From: Phragmites australis
Taxonomy: Eukaryota > Streptophyta > Magnoliopsida > Poales > Poaceae
DNA length: 64,000 bases
Direction of reading: 5' to 3'
Assembly: GCF_958298935.1 (NCBI RefSeq)
Contig: NC_084922.1
Span: 45,915,958 to 45,979,957 of the forward strand
Shown: in pieces, positions 1-11,287 of the stretch
Numbering within the stretch: the stretch's first letter is position 1
Layout: each line of letters opens with the position of its first letter
Position numbers and translations under genes: made by a program
The notes under the pieces: model-generated
Seen by the model: the letters and a program-made list of their open reading frames with translations, nothing else
Databases searched by the model: none
Told to the model about the DNA's origin: nothing

Positions 1-230
1 TGAAAAGTAGTTTCATAATGTGACAAATTTGTTGCGTTTTATAAATATACCCGAATAGAAAATAGTGATCACTACATTTTGAAGACCGTGCCATTGTCCA
101 AAACATGAAGTTTTTATGACCAAGGGAGTAGTATGTATTGATATAAAGCTATAAAAATAGTGTTCAAATTTACATCTTGAAGACCACGAAATGTCAATAG
201 CATCAAATAAAGAAGAGCGAAGGGAGTAAT
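1..230. repeat. Stowaway-like MITE remnants in an intron
   Basis: Two stretches end in AAGGGAGTAGTATG (about 121-134) and AAGGGAGTAATATG (about 219-232), each preceded by text of the form TTGAAGACC..., which resembles the 3' ends of grass Stowaway/Mariner MITEs (normally GGAGGGAGTA). They lie in the intron upstream of the first visible glucosyltransferase exon. No 5' ends were found, so these are fragments. The assignment rests on recalled resemblance, not on an alignment. Confidence 0.45.
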
Positions 231-434
231 ATGTTGTTTATATAACCAGTATATTGGGTGGTGTAAGTGTGTAACCAGTATATGTTGTTTATATGGTAAG
301 GAGGCTGAAGCTTGTTAGCAAACGTCACTGGTATGAACTCACCGAAAACATATTTTTAGTCATTTTATCCTTGATTGTCCAATATATTATCTGCTTATGA
401 ATACAACTAATCAGATTGTATGTCTGGTTATTAG

Positions 435-1382
435 GTGCATCATGGTGGAGCAGGTACTACAGCCGCAGGGCTGATAGCTGGGGTAAGCTGCTAATGCGAA
501 CATAATAAGGGTCTTGTAATCTGAAAATCTCCAGCTCAGCGAGGTTAAGTGAACATAATAAGGGTCTTATAATCTGACTCCTTAATCTTTTTAGTGCAAA
601 ACTGTGTCACTTAAAATGGAAGAAAACCAGAGCCCTGAGGGTGCCTCTTGCCATATTAAAGGTTCAGATGACAATATAATCGTCATCTTTTGTAAAGCAA
701 AAGGCTTATAGCATAATAGGGGCATAATATGCATCGTTTCCTTGATACACGAGGACACCATTTATTCTGCAATGAACAACAGCAAGTTAGCAGTTAATAT
801 TTACAAAATTGACCATGCTCAATACCTTAAAAGTGTTCTTGACGACTCTTTGTACCCATAACAGTGTCCTACCACCGTAGTGCCATTTTTTGGAGACCAG
901 TTCTTCTGGGGTGACAGAATTCATGCACGAGGAGTGGGTCCTGCACCTATACCTATAGCGGAACTTACAGTCGAGGCACTTTCAAATGCAATAAGATTCA
1001 TGCTTGATCCTGAGGTATACCTATGTCTCATGCCTTTTGTGATATGCTTATTTCTCATTCTTTCTCTGTATATTAGTGTGCTGTCAATTCTTATGATGCA
1101 GAACTCTGTTCTTTGGTAAGGCACAGTTGTGCTAATTAATCCGTTCATGGTCCTCTGCTGAAGGTAAAATCACGAGCAATGGAGCTGGCGATTGCAATAG
1201 GGAATGAGGATGGTGTGGCAGCTGCTGTAGACGCATTCCATCGACATCTGCCTTCAGAATTGCCGCTTGCTCCTCCGCCCACACATGTAGAGGAAGAACG
1301 CATAGACTTGTTCCAATGGTTTTCTCGAGCCCTTGAGAAGTGTTGTTTTCCATGCAATTTTTACTCGTGGTCCATATGTTAG
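435..1382 (+). CDS. Sterol 3-beta-glucosyltransferase (UGT80 type), C-terminal exons only
   Basis: Three exons, 435-482, 865-1014 and 1164-1382 (stop TAG), all joined in phase 0, give the last 138 residues of a UDP-glucose:sterol glucosyltransferase. This enzyme transfers glucose to the 3-OH of membrane sterols to form steryl glucosides. The first exon reads VHHGGAGTTAAGL, the nucleotide-sugar-binding motif of GT1 enzymes. The second reads CPTTVVPFFGDQFFWGDR followed by ARGVGPAPIP, which is diagnostic of the UGT80 family. The third holds the helical end (RAMELAIAIGNEDGVAAAV) and the tail. The catalytic N-terminal half lies left of the window, so this entry is partial. Donors are GTAAG and GTATAC; acceptors are TTAG, ACAG and AAG. 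Family membership is secure; UGT80A versus UGT80B is not decided. Confidence 0.9.
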
Positions 1383-2513
1383 GTATAGGTAAGATTTATT
1401 CATTTATTTGTTGACAAATGAGCACATTTTTTTTTCTCTAAAAGAAGTAGCTAATGAATTAGTCCGACTGGCCAACGGTGATTTCTCCTCACCCCATTGT
1501 GGATGCGAAAATAAGACTGGTGGTATAACTTGGCTACCTAAATGGTTGCGTAGCTACAGTTGTATTAAGGCTTTTGTTTGTTTTTGCTGCGAATTATTAT
1601 AATTTGGATTCTGTAAAGTTTATTCCTATCAAATTATGTATCGTGGGATTTCATAGTATGATTTTACTTGTGGATTGTGAGAATTAGCTTTTAGGTTGTG
1701 ACTTGTGATGTTTGTTTTTGCTTTTAATCAGACTAAAAAACAAGCAAGGCCTAATAGTATTACATTCATAGTTCACTGGCTGTCCCGAGAAATTTGTATT
1801 ACGATGCCCCATTTCAGTATTACAGTATGACTACAAATTTGTTTATGACAGCAATTTTTTTAAGAACGATAGAATATATAACATGAATTCATATTTTGCA
1901 TGTAACCCTTTATTTTGTGCAATGTGTGCAAGTTAAAACGCATTTATACTCATATATCTTGAAGTGTACATAAGCATCTAAAAATCGACTCAATGTTGTC
2001 GTAACGAAATTAAGCGATGTCTAATGTTACAGAATGATCAACGTCTAATCACCCCGGACCAAAACCGAACGAAGTGGGACGTGTAGGAGACTACGGTTTG
2101 CACGCTGGAGCAGACCTTCTGGACTCTAACGATTCCTCTTCACAATTTTTGTCACGAAAGGATTTATAAGGTCATTCATTTTAGGATAGTATTTTTTTAT
2201 TTTATTTGTGATTTTTCTCGAAAATAAGGTGTTAGAGATGAGAGAAAATAAAAAAAATCAAAAAAATCGAAAAGGAAAGAAAATATAGTTGAAGATAGTC
2301 TAACCGTCCATTTCTCTAAAGCGAAAACCATCGGCGCGTCAATCCTACGGTCGCTCGCTGCCTTCCCTGCCAAGCAGCCGAACCCACTCACGCATCAGGG
2401 TTGCCGGCACGCACCCGCAAATCCAGCGAGATCTCTCCCCTCCCCTCTCCCACCAGCCACCACCGCCTAGTCCTCAGATCCGCCTCGCCGGCGCGCCCAC
2501 GCCGTACGGCGCC
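1383..2513. other. Spacer between glucosyltransferase and YIPF gene
   Basis: AT-rich 3' flank of the glucosyltransferase up to about 2040, then a transition into a GC-rich leader (about 2330-2513) of the next gene. No repeat with clear ends and no additional coding exon was recognised. Confidence 0.5.
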
Positions 2514-4678
2514 ATGTCGCACAACCACGGCGACACGATCCCGCTCCACCCCTCGTCGGCGCAGTCCGACATGGACGAGATCGAGAGCCTCATCCACGCC
2601 GCGCCCTCCCCGGCCACCGTCCTCCCGGCGCGACCGTCCTCCCCGCCGCGCGCTTCCATCCCGGTCTCCTCCTCCCCGTCCCTGGCGCCCTTCCCCTCGA
2701 AGCCCACGCTCCCCGCCGCCTCCATCCCGATCTCCGTCTCCCCCGTGCCGCCCGTGTCCGCTTCCGCCTCCGTCTCCGTCCCCATCGCCTCCGACGGGTT
2801 CGGGCCACCGCCCAACACGCTCACTGAGCCCGTATGGGACACCGTGAAGCGCGACCTCGCCCGAATCGTCAGCAACCTCAAGCTCGTCGTCTTCCCCAAC
2901 CCCAACCGCGAGGACCCTGGCAAGGCTCTCAGGGACTGGGACCTGTGGGGACCCTTCTTCTTCATCGTCTTCCTTGGCCTCACCCTCTCCTGGTCCGCCT
3001 CCGTTAAGAAGGTACCCACTTCCTCCCGTAGCCAGATCTGGTCTTCTCCTTCATATGGATCTAGTTGTTGCGATGATAGTATCTGATCTGATGGGATTCA
3101 TTGCTATACCTATTTACGCGGTAGATTGCATTTTCCTTAAATCTATCAGAAGGTTGGTTGGACTGTACATTACTATTAAACTAGGTAGATATCACATGTG
3201 AAGTTTGATTAAAGGTGGACTTGGTAATCACCATTTGTAAGGTCATTGTTGCCCTTTGGGTAATAGAATATGGTGTTTTAGAGACCATGTTTTATGTCCG
3301 TTTGGATGGATGAGAGCTATAACTCATAGAGCTGTATATAAACTATTTTGCTTTTTGATTAAGGTTCAAAGCAAGGTGAGGTGTGAATCCTGTGCTTTAT
3401 CCAAGTGGGACTTCCTGTTTCCCCATTTTCATTTTGCTTCTCACACTTTGATCCTCTTAATTAGTTTGTCATCCCAACAATGAATTCTGCTCAGTGCTGC
3501 CTGAAGTGTCCATCCAATATCAGTTATTCTGCTTGGGATTGAGTTTTTTCAGAACGCATTTTGTTGTTAGTTCTAAGTTGATTGAAGGCTTCGCAATGGT
3601 TAAGCTTCATATGCGCACTTTTAACATTATGCTTATAACAAAATGGAACACCAAGAACCTGTTCGATGAGTCAGCTGTACCCAGTAATCACTGAGTAGTG
3701 ACAAAAACAGATTTCAAAAATAGCTGTTTCTTGCAGAAACTGTGATCTTTATTGGTCGCTATCTGAAAGGCTTCACTAATCCTTATATAGTTAAGTATAT
3801 AATGTTTTTTAGGTTATAGTAGTGTTTTTTCTGCCTTATTGCAATGTTCGTCAGGAAGGCTGGAAGGAAATAAGTTTACTTCAAACCTCTAGCAGAAGAG
3901 TGCTTTACTGCTATACTGAAAAAGAAATGTCGATATGCTGAATGAGCAGAAATATGCTAGAAATACCATTTCCTTTCTCCGCTGCTTGTATCATGTTCAA
4001 ATATAAGTCATGGCACTGAAGTATGTGGTTGATCACATGCATATGGGCTCATCGTATGGAAGAAAACATGTTGGCAGAAAATTTCTCTGTTGACATATTA
4101 CCATTATTCAGTCTCCTTCCAATAGACATGTAATATGTGTCTGTCATAGTTCATTGAATTATGTAGTTCCTTTTGTGCAAAATGCTGATGGCTGTTTTGT
4201 TTGTCCTTGTAGTCTGAAGTATTTGCTGTTGCATTCGCTGTCCTGGCAGCTGGGGCTATAATTCTGACCTTGAATGTTCTGCTTCTGGTAAGAACTTCCT
4301 CTCTTATGCACGAACATGATCACATATGCACTTGCTTGTTGGCGTGCAACTGCCGCATTGCTAATCAAACTACCTGCTGTGAAATTTTGCATTTATTTCT
4401 TGAATATTTCCTTTCAGGGCGGACACATCATCTTTTTCCAAAGCCTCAGTCTTCTTGGCTATTGCTTGTTTCCACTGGATGTTGGTGCTCTAGTTTGCAT
4501 GCTGAAGGACAATGTCATACTAAAGATCATCGTTGTGACAATCACATTGTCATGGAGCTCCTGGGCTGCCTATCCGTTCATGAGTGCTGCTGTTAACCCA
4601 AGGAGAAAGGCTCTGGCCCTATATCCTGTCTTCCTCATGTATATTTCAGTTGGTTTCCTCATAATTGCCATAGATTAA
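2514..4678 (+). CDS. YIPF6/Yip4-like Yip1-domain membrane protein
   Basis: Exons 2514-3011, 4213-4287 and 4418-4678 join in phase 0 into 277 residues. Residues 1-100 are Pro/Ser/Ala-rich and cytosolic in character. The signature [14 protein letters not shown] starts near residue 102. Five hydrophobic segments follow: [16 protein letters not shown] (about 145-160), the whole of exon 2, two in the middle of exon 3, and [20 protein letters not shown] at the C-terminus. That N-terminal cytosolic tail plus five-span layout is the Yip1 family, and the sequence best fits the YIPF6/Yip4 branch. Such proteins sit in Golgi/TGN membranes and act in Rab-linked vesicle traffic; in plants YIP4 proteins are known for TGN secretion of cell-wall components. 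The start ATG lies in GCGCCATGTCG, a good grass context. Intron 1 is 1.2 kb. Confidence 0.9.
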
Positions 4679-5830
4679 TGGTGGGGGTGAGCTTTGTAGT
4701 AACATCTGCAACGTTGAGAATTTTCCTCATTGAAGATTGAACCACCAGAATTCATACAGGTTTGATAGACATGCTACCCCTCATGGAGACATGGGAGTCG
4801 TTGCTAGTTGTTTCATCGGGATTTTGGTCTTTACATGAGCAAGAGACACACGTTTGTAAAATTAGTCGAAATCTATATATGTTGTAAAGAGAATGAACTT
4901 TGTCCACTTGACTGTCGACCTTTCTTTTGAATGTCATGTTCTCCCTCCTGTGGATACTTATGTGCTTCTTACTTCGTCCCAGTGGCACTTCCTTTTAAAG
5001 TAGCAACGTTTTTTTTAAAAAAAAAGACGCTAGAAATGGGCTTCTCAAAATACCCTAACCATCACTCCTGCTCCTGTTGCCCATGACTGTTCAAATATCA
5101 TCTTAACCGATTTGACTGCATCACGGCGAGGATAGTAACATCTGTTCGCGGTAGGTACATAACTGAAATTGCAGAGTCGAAGCAACGCTTGTGATAGACG
5201 ACAGATAGACTTGGCCATCAAAACTGAAGAACTGTATACAGTACGCGAGAGTTAGTTGAGGCGAGAAACTTTAGTTTCTATACATGATTAATAAACTTTG
5301 TGCTGGAAATGGGTCCAAATAGTGACACATACGTTTTCAAATCAATTAACAGTGACACAGATGTGCATCAAGTTGGCTCATAGCCACATTACACAATCGA
5401 ACAGATTAAAAAAAAAAAGTGTTGCTCTCTGAGAAGAAACCAAGTCGGAGGGTTGTGTATTCTTGTAATGTGACACAAAGGCAACATTATACAACATACT
5501 GTTACAATCAATTTAATCAGGCACGCTACTCATACAACTCTCGCGCGTTGACGTTAACATTTCGGACCAGTCGGTGCACAAAGCGTACCACAACAAGAGT
5601 GATACAAAAGTAACCCAGCCCATCAACACGATGCTTCCTCTCGCGTTTGGAATGCTACGACGTCTCAGCACAAAGTGTTCCCCTCTCCAAGCACCGAGTC
5701 GCCCGTCCGCAGGTAGCGCTAACTGCTTGATGCACAACTCGATGTCCGTAAAGATGCAAAACAGAACTGATGGGGCTAATATGCTGGTGATTTTTTTTAT
5801 CTTGTTGCTTCGGTAACTTGTGTTACATCA
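4679..5830. other. Convergent 3' flanks of the YIPF and COV genes
   Basis: The two genes converge here. An AATAAA hexamer occurs on the + strand near 5290. Poly-A runs near 5018 and 5409 are the only low-complexity tracts. No further gene or transposon end was recognised. Confidence 0.5.
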
Positions 5831-7567
5831 TCACATTCTATTTAAGCGAATGTTCTGGCTTTTCCGCGGGGTGGGCTCTAGTGATGCAATCACTTGAGGC
5901 ATGGTCATTCCTCCTGAAACAATTATTTCTGTAGGAACCAAAAGAACAAGAACAATGTATTAGAACTATCCATTCTAGCAAACATCAACGAAAAGGCTTT
6001 CTAAGCTTTAGTAATGCAAAGCTTACTAACGAGGGAAAACAAGTAATTAGAATGCTCAAGGAAAGTAACTGCAGGACACCATAACCTAATGAGGATAGGC
6101 ACCTTACCAATTCCTTCTCTAATGGATAAATTAGGTCGTATGATCTCCTCAGAGTTCACCAGAAATATGTCACCGATGTACAGATGATTTGTTGGCACAT
6201 ACACACTACACAGTTCTTCGTCGCCTTTGTCAGTCTGGGGCACAACACAACAAACACCATAAGAACAAGTAGTCACATTGCAGGGGGGGGGCACACACAT
6301 GTCACAATAGAATAAAACTAATAACACTAGCAATTCATTTTTTACAGTGAAGCATCATAAGGTCATTAGAGTATGAATCCATCTTTAGAAAGGTTTTGTA
6401 TATACAGAAAACCAAATACCTGAAGGACAACTGTTGACGTTATGAATCCAAATGCATATTCACCAATACGTGGATGACGAATTATTGCAACTTCTTTAAA
6501 TGCTGTTGTGTTTTGATCTGTCAACGAAATATGTCATGAGAAGTCTTCTTGTGCAATATAGCTTAAGATACGCTGGTAGAAACAGCATAATACGACCCTA
6601 TCATACAACAAATGCACTAGAATGACCAGAACAAAACAATGATCTGTTTTGATGTCTTCAAACATCTAAAAAATTTGAGGGGGGGGGGGGGGGTGGCAAG
6701 AGTGGGGGTTGTGTTGGAGGAGCTATGTTATTAACTCTACCAACCTATCTGGTACTCAAACTTTGGTGGGAAGAAAACAAAGAGCTGTTATACAGAATCA
6801 TACCAAGAGATGACAACAACTTCGTGTCAACAATGTTTCAATGTTTATCAAAGGCAGTCTGTGAGAAGGCATAGACGATCTTAAAGCTTTCTGAATATGA
6901 ACATTTGGGTAAAAAGTACATAACCTGGTGAAATCGCAGTGCTGACTTGCTTTGATGCTGAGTATATGTGCCTTACAAATGGCATTTTCTTTATAAACCA
7001 TTCTCCCACCCAGAATATGGTTGAACCCACCCATGAAGAAACAAATATTCCGACCAGAAATATGAATACCAGAGAAGTCAAAAAACCAAGACCTGCAATT
7101 TGTCACTAAGATAAATAAGCATTTGGCGCACATAGCATGAATTCAACAGCAGATAGAATTCTTCAAATTCCATGGCAAGAATAACAAATTATTACTTTAT
7201 TAGTACGTATGAGGACCTTAAGTCAATATTGTATTCCTCGAGTTTAATAAAAGAATACAAGCTCAAGAATATGGTTGATAACACCATTAATGTTGGTTCA
7301 AAATATAGAGCAAACCAACTTGTTAGCTTGCTCGAAGGGCCTACATTTCTTAGGACTATGGTTGATCACATTCATGGTACAGCTATATGGGTGCGATTTC
7401 AACAGAATATTCCCTTTACAGAACCTATCATTAAGGTCCCCTTTGGAACGCAGGATTCTTAAAACGCAAAATAGGAAAAAACGCAGGATTGGAGTTGCCA
7501 GGAATTCAGAATGCAGGAAAGTTTTCAGTGAAGCGTTTAGATGCAACACAGGGAAAACACAGGAATT

Positions 7568-7623
<56 letters not shown>

Positions 7624-9378
7624 GAAGTTTCCAAGAGTTTGGACCTCATGTTAGATTTCCTCCAAAATTCCTATGGATTGAGCCATATAGGGGGGGGGGG
7701 GGAAATACTATAGGATCCAAATCCTACAAAACCCCTCCACAAATCATGTGTTCCAAAGGGGGCCTAAGAGATACAAATAGAGCCTTTCTGCAAGTTTAAA
7801 ATAATCATGAACGGCAATTTCAAAGCATGTGTACAAGAGTTACCAAATATGTCGATTCCAAGTTTTGCATATAGTGGACTGAAAAAACCATCAACAAATT
7901 GAATAAACCACCAAGTGATGAAGAACGTGACTGCAACAGGGAAAAGAACTACACTGCAAAACATGGGAAGACGAGAAACATGTCATGCACAAATAGAAGG
8001 TAATCCATAGATTCGGCAACAAGTTTAGTGAAGGATGTACCATCCAGTCATAAATTTTCTTGACACCCAACTTTGAAGAACAGCACAGCATGCCTACACA
8101 AAATATACCAGGGTATCCATGAACAAAATGGTGAAAGAAAATGATATATATTACTTAGTTCATGTGGGATACAGTTCTTTTTGCAAAATAGTGAGGAAAA
8201 ATACAGCAAGTACGACAAGATCATGACGAAGATTTATCCGATATGTACTGGAGAATGTATGAGTTGCAACAAACATGTCATCATATACTCCAACTGGGAG
8301 CATAAATAGTAAGCCAGAAGGCAAAAAAATGCATTGAGCAAAAAATGTTCAGACTCCAGAGTTGTGGAACTGTATGTTTTTTCCCATTCATACATGATAC
8401 ATTTCTTTCCAAGGGGAGGTATATAGTGCAAACCCATCTTTTGGTGCTAAATTAGAACCTCAAGATTGGTTTGCCCCCAGATACTTCCTTTCTCTTCATT
8501 ACCCTTGGTACAGCAATGCTCTACTCAATTTGTCAAAATGTGCTTCCCGGAGCAAATGAGCGATTTTAAAAGGATAAGGGTAATGAAAAAGATTATGTTT
8601 TACTGTTTTCTATGAGATCCACATTTCTCTAGACTTCAGGTCATTCTAGTTTTCAAAATGGACCATGGCATACCACCTCACATAAACAAAAAAAAAAAGA
8701 ACCATATCCAAAATCACAAAGTATCTCTTGTAACTTTAAAAGGTTTTGGATATTAATATAAGGCTGCATGTCAATGTCACAAAAAATACATCAAGTTAAG
8801 CCACTTAAAAGCACATATAGGAAACACAGAACTTTGCAACCACATGAAGACAATCATCTACAAACTTTAGCGCACCTCCCAATCGTATCAATTATCCATC
8901 CAAACATAGAAAACACACACTATTTTTTTTTAAACACACACACACACACTGCTGAAAACGTCCCCTTCGTACTAATCTCGGATATAGGTAGTTCGATCAA
9001 ACTAAGCTAAATTCCTAAATCTAAACCCACCCACAGCACAATCGATGAACCCCTCGGAGCTCCCATCGAATTGGCCAACACCCCACACGCGCGTGAACAA
9101 ACACGATGCCAAACCCACATAGATCCGAGCACCTGGAAGCACAAATCTACTCGTCGAACAGCCAGCAAGGCCTTAAAAGAGCAGGACAGGCGCGCGACAA
9201 GCCCAATGCCGCTACGACTCCAGAGGCGAACGAAGGAGCGCAGGGGCTAGATCCGGACCTTGCGGGTGGAAGTTGTGGGCGAGCTGGGGCGCGGCGGCGA
9301 CTTGGCCGGGTCCTCTGGGTCGACCGCCTCCGCCGCCTGGCTGAGCGGGATCGACGTCGACTCCTTCTCCTCCGCCAT
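5831..9378 (-). CDS. COV (CONTINUOUS VASCULAR RING)-like integral membrane protein
   Basis: Seven exons: 9378-9259, 8093-8041, 7953-7844, 7092-6925, 6517-6420, 6234-6108 and 5928-5831. All use GT-AG sites and the phases close exactly to 257 residues. The first 40 residues are polar and Ser/Pro-rich (MAEEKESTSIPLSQ...). Then come LQSWVSRKFMTGC, a first membrane span (about 58-80) with TFFITWWFIQFVDGFFSP, and a second span (about 97-118). The conserved soluble half contains GEWFIKKMPFVRHIYSASKQ, HPRIGEYAFGFITSTVV and CSVYVPTNHLYIGDIF, and ends after VSGGMTMPQV. This is the DUF502/COV family; in Arabidopsis COV1 limits vascular differentiation in the stem and related proteins act at the Golgi. 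The 53-bp exon 2 is easy to miss in automated annotation. Introns hold an AG microsatellite and long G tracts. Confidence 0.93.
7569..7621. repeat. (AG)n microsatellite in a COV intron
   Basis: An uninterrupted AG dinucleotide run of about 50 bases lies between the third and fourth COV exons. It creates spurious Arg/Glu open frames on the + strand. Confidence 0.95.
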
Positions 9379-9788
9379 GGCTCCGCCGGGCCCTCCCCCT
9401 TCCAGAAGCTCCTCGCGAGGCGGGCGGAGCGAACCGAGCAGATACGAGGTGAGGCGTCGCTTCGGGCGGGCGGGACGGGGGCGACTGCTTTTGGCTGGCG
9501 GCGAGTAGCAGGCAAGCAAAGCGGCTGGTGGCGGAGTACGCAAGGGTGGTCCCCGAGAGACAGGAGAGACGACGAGTCGACGACGTCAACTCGCGTGGAA
9601 GACGGACCAAGCTGCCCCTCGAGTCCCAGCTCATGACGTCGGAGTCGAGACCCATCCACTCGCTCTCCGGACCCACACGTCAGCTTCTGCGCCCGTTCGG
9701 TGCCCTCCTCCACGCGTCGGCCAGTGCATCGGTTGGACGGAGGGGGACCACGCGTGACGCGGATGCCCGCGTCGGAGCTGCTTCGGGT

Positions 9789-10202
9789 GGAAAATTTCTA
9801 CTGTAGAGCCGTTACCCAAATCAATTTATGTAACCAAACAATCAAAATTCATATTAAAAGTTATAAAAAAATTTAACAAAAATATAATAGTGTAGAACAT
9901 ACTATTATCTATCACTTATGAAATTTTAGCTCCAACAACTTATACAGGGAGAAATAAAAAAAGAATAATATCTCTATACAAGTTATTGTTTGAGCTCAAA
10001 ATTCATATAGATATGCTATTTATAGATTAATTTTTTTTTTCATTTTATACAAGTTATTGTTTGAGCTCAAATTTTATAAGATAATAAATAATAATATCTC
10101 TATACTATCATATTTTTATCAGAATTTTTTATAACTTCTAACGGTATTTTTGTTGGTTGTTTACAGACCGATCTGTGTAACAGTTACACAGTAGAATTTC
10201 CC
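9789..10202. repeat. Inverted-repeat (foldback/MITE-like) element upstream of the COV gene
   Basis: The left end reads GGAAAATTTCTACTGTAGAG and the reverse complement of the right end reads GGGAAATTCTACTGTGTAAC. The similarity continues inward for well over 100 bases, with matching AAGTTATAAAAAA blocks. The centre carries a short direct duplication, TACAAGTTATTGTTTGAGCT, near 9978 and 10048. This gives a foldback of two AT-rich arms. No clear target-site duplication was found. The 5' end sits about 410 bp before the COV start codon, so it lies in the likely promoter. Confidence 0.7.
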
Positions 10203-10617
10203 GGTTCCGGATCGTCCTGCCGGGCTGGCCGTGAGGTGGCCCGAGTGGTTCGTTCGAATCGAAACAGAGGTTGGTCGGGTCGGCCCGGGCCAGTTCAACG
10301 GTCGTTATCCATGCGCTCCACGGCTTCATCAGGTAGGACTTGTGCGGGCCCCACTGAGTCACTTGGGCGGTTGTTGTCCACGCGGCGACCAACCGCAAGG
10401 AGAGGGATGCAGCTAAAATTTGAGAGCGGTTCATGGTGGATTCTCATGGGCCGGCGGGCCGGCCGACATGCAAAAGAGTATGGGCCAGATTCAGGTGGAC
10501 TTTTCTATCGAATATGGGCCACATGAGAAGAACAGGTGGTGGCATTGGAGGCTCATAAACGTCACAGTTTGCAATCAAAGAACATCACAAGGGTCACCTT
10601 GCATTTGCCATTTTAAA

Positions 10618-10717
10618 GGGATGGGCGTGGAGTCATCCCCATTTTAATTCAATTAAATTAACTAACTAGTTATTTTTATTATAAAATGGAGTGGATCCAC
10701 GTATCCACGCCCATCCC
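10618..10717. repeat. Small hairpin MITE, about 100 bp
   Basis: The left end GGGATGGGCGTGGA is repeated perfectly in inverted orientation at the right end (TCCACGCCCATCCC), and CCATTTTA blocks are also mirrored inside. The size and 14-bp perfect inverted ends suit a MITE. The superfamily is undecided because the flanking duplication is unclear. Confidence 0.6.
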
Positions 10718-11287
10718 TACCATTTTACCTCACTTTACCTCGCGCGATCAAAGTCGACGCTCATGTGGTCATTTGTTGTTGATTCTACCTAAGTTGCAGC
10801 ATGCCTTTGTTATGGTGCATGACAACACATTACAAGCAATACCTGCATGCTCCAAATCCTCTGTACAATGTGGTCAAGCTTATCCCAGGACCGACGTTGA
10901 TGATGTATTTCGTATGCACTAGTTACGTCCAACTCCATTCCATTTTATAATCAGAAGAAGGCTTTGAGCATTGTTAACACACTAACAACATTACGACCAA
11001 CGGAAAGAAAGCAGTTGCAGAACAGCTCGAAGTACGAGCGGCAAATGGAGTAGTGGACATCGCTGGAACCTCCATCTCTTTGCAACCAAAATTAAAGGGG
11101 GGGGGGGGGGGATATAAGATGACCAGATCGCCAAACTAATCAACAAACAAAGACCACATAGCTATCATACAAGAAAGAAAACATCCTCCAATTCCTTGAT
11201 TCGGTTCGATTTGATTTGCTGCAACCGTCCCCATCGAAGCCGTACGCGCCTTATTATTCCAGAAAGAACAGGGTCTTCTGCTAGCTG

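Larger units (their letters stand above)
9379..11287. other. COV upstream region and spacer to the ERF 3' end
   Basis: GC-rich leader and promoter of the COV gene occupy about 9379-9790. A 414-bp inverted-repeat element (9789-10202) and a small hairpin MITE (10618-10717) follow. The rest up to 11287 is unique sequence with a poly-G run near 11098-11111. No additional coding exon is supported. Confidence 0.5.

Noticed and set aside
2401..3019. Long Pro/Arg-rich and Gly-rich frames on both strands over the YIPF first exon
   Set aside because: They are shadows of the GC-rich coding exon; only the 2514 frame continues into the conserved Yip1 domain.
7275..7799. 174-codon + strand frame through the AG microsatellite
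   Set aside because: Its length depends on the dinucleotide run and it lies within an intron of the minus-strand COV gene.
10229..10300. tRNA-like words (GGTGGCCCGAGTGGTTCG...TTCGAATC)
   Set aside because: The A-box and B-box-like words are too close together, and the acceptor, D and anticodon arms do not pair into a cloverleaf.
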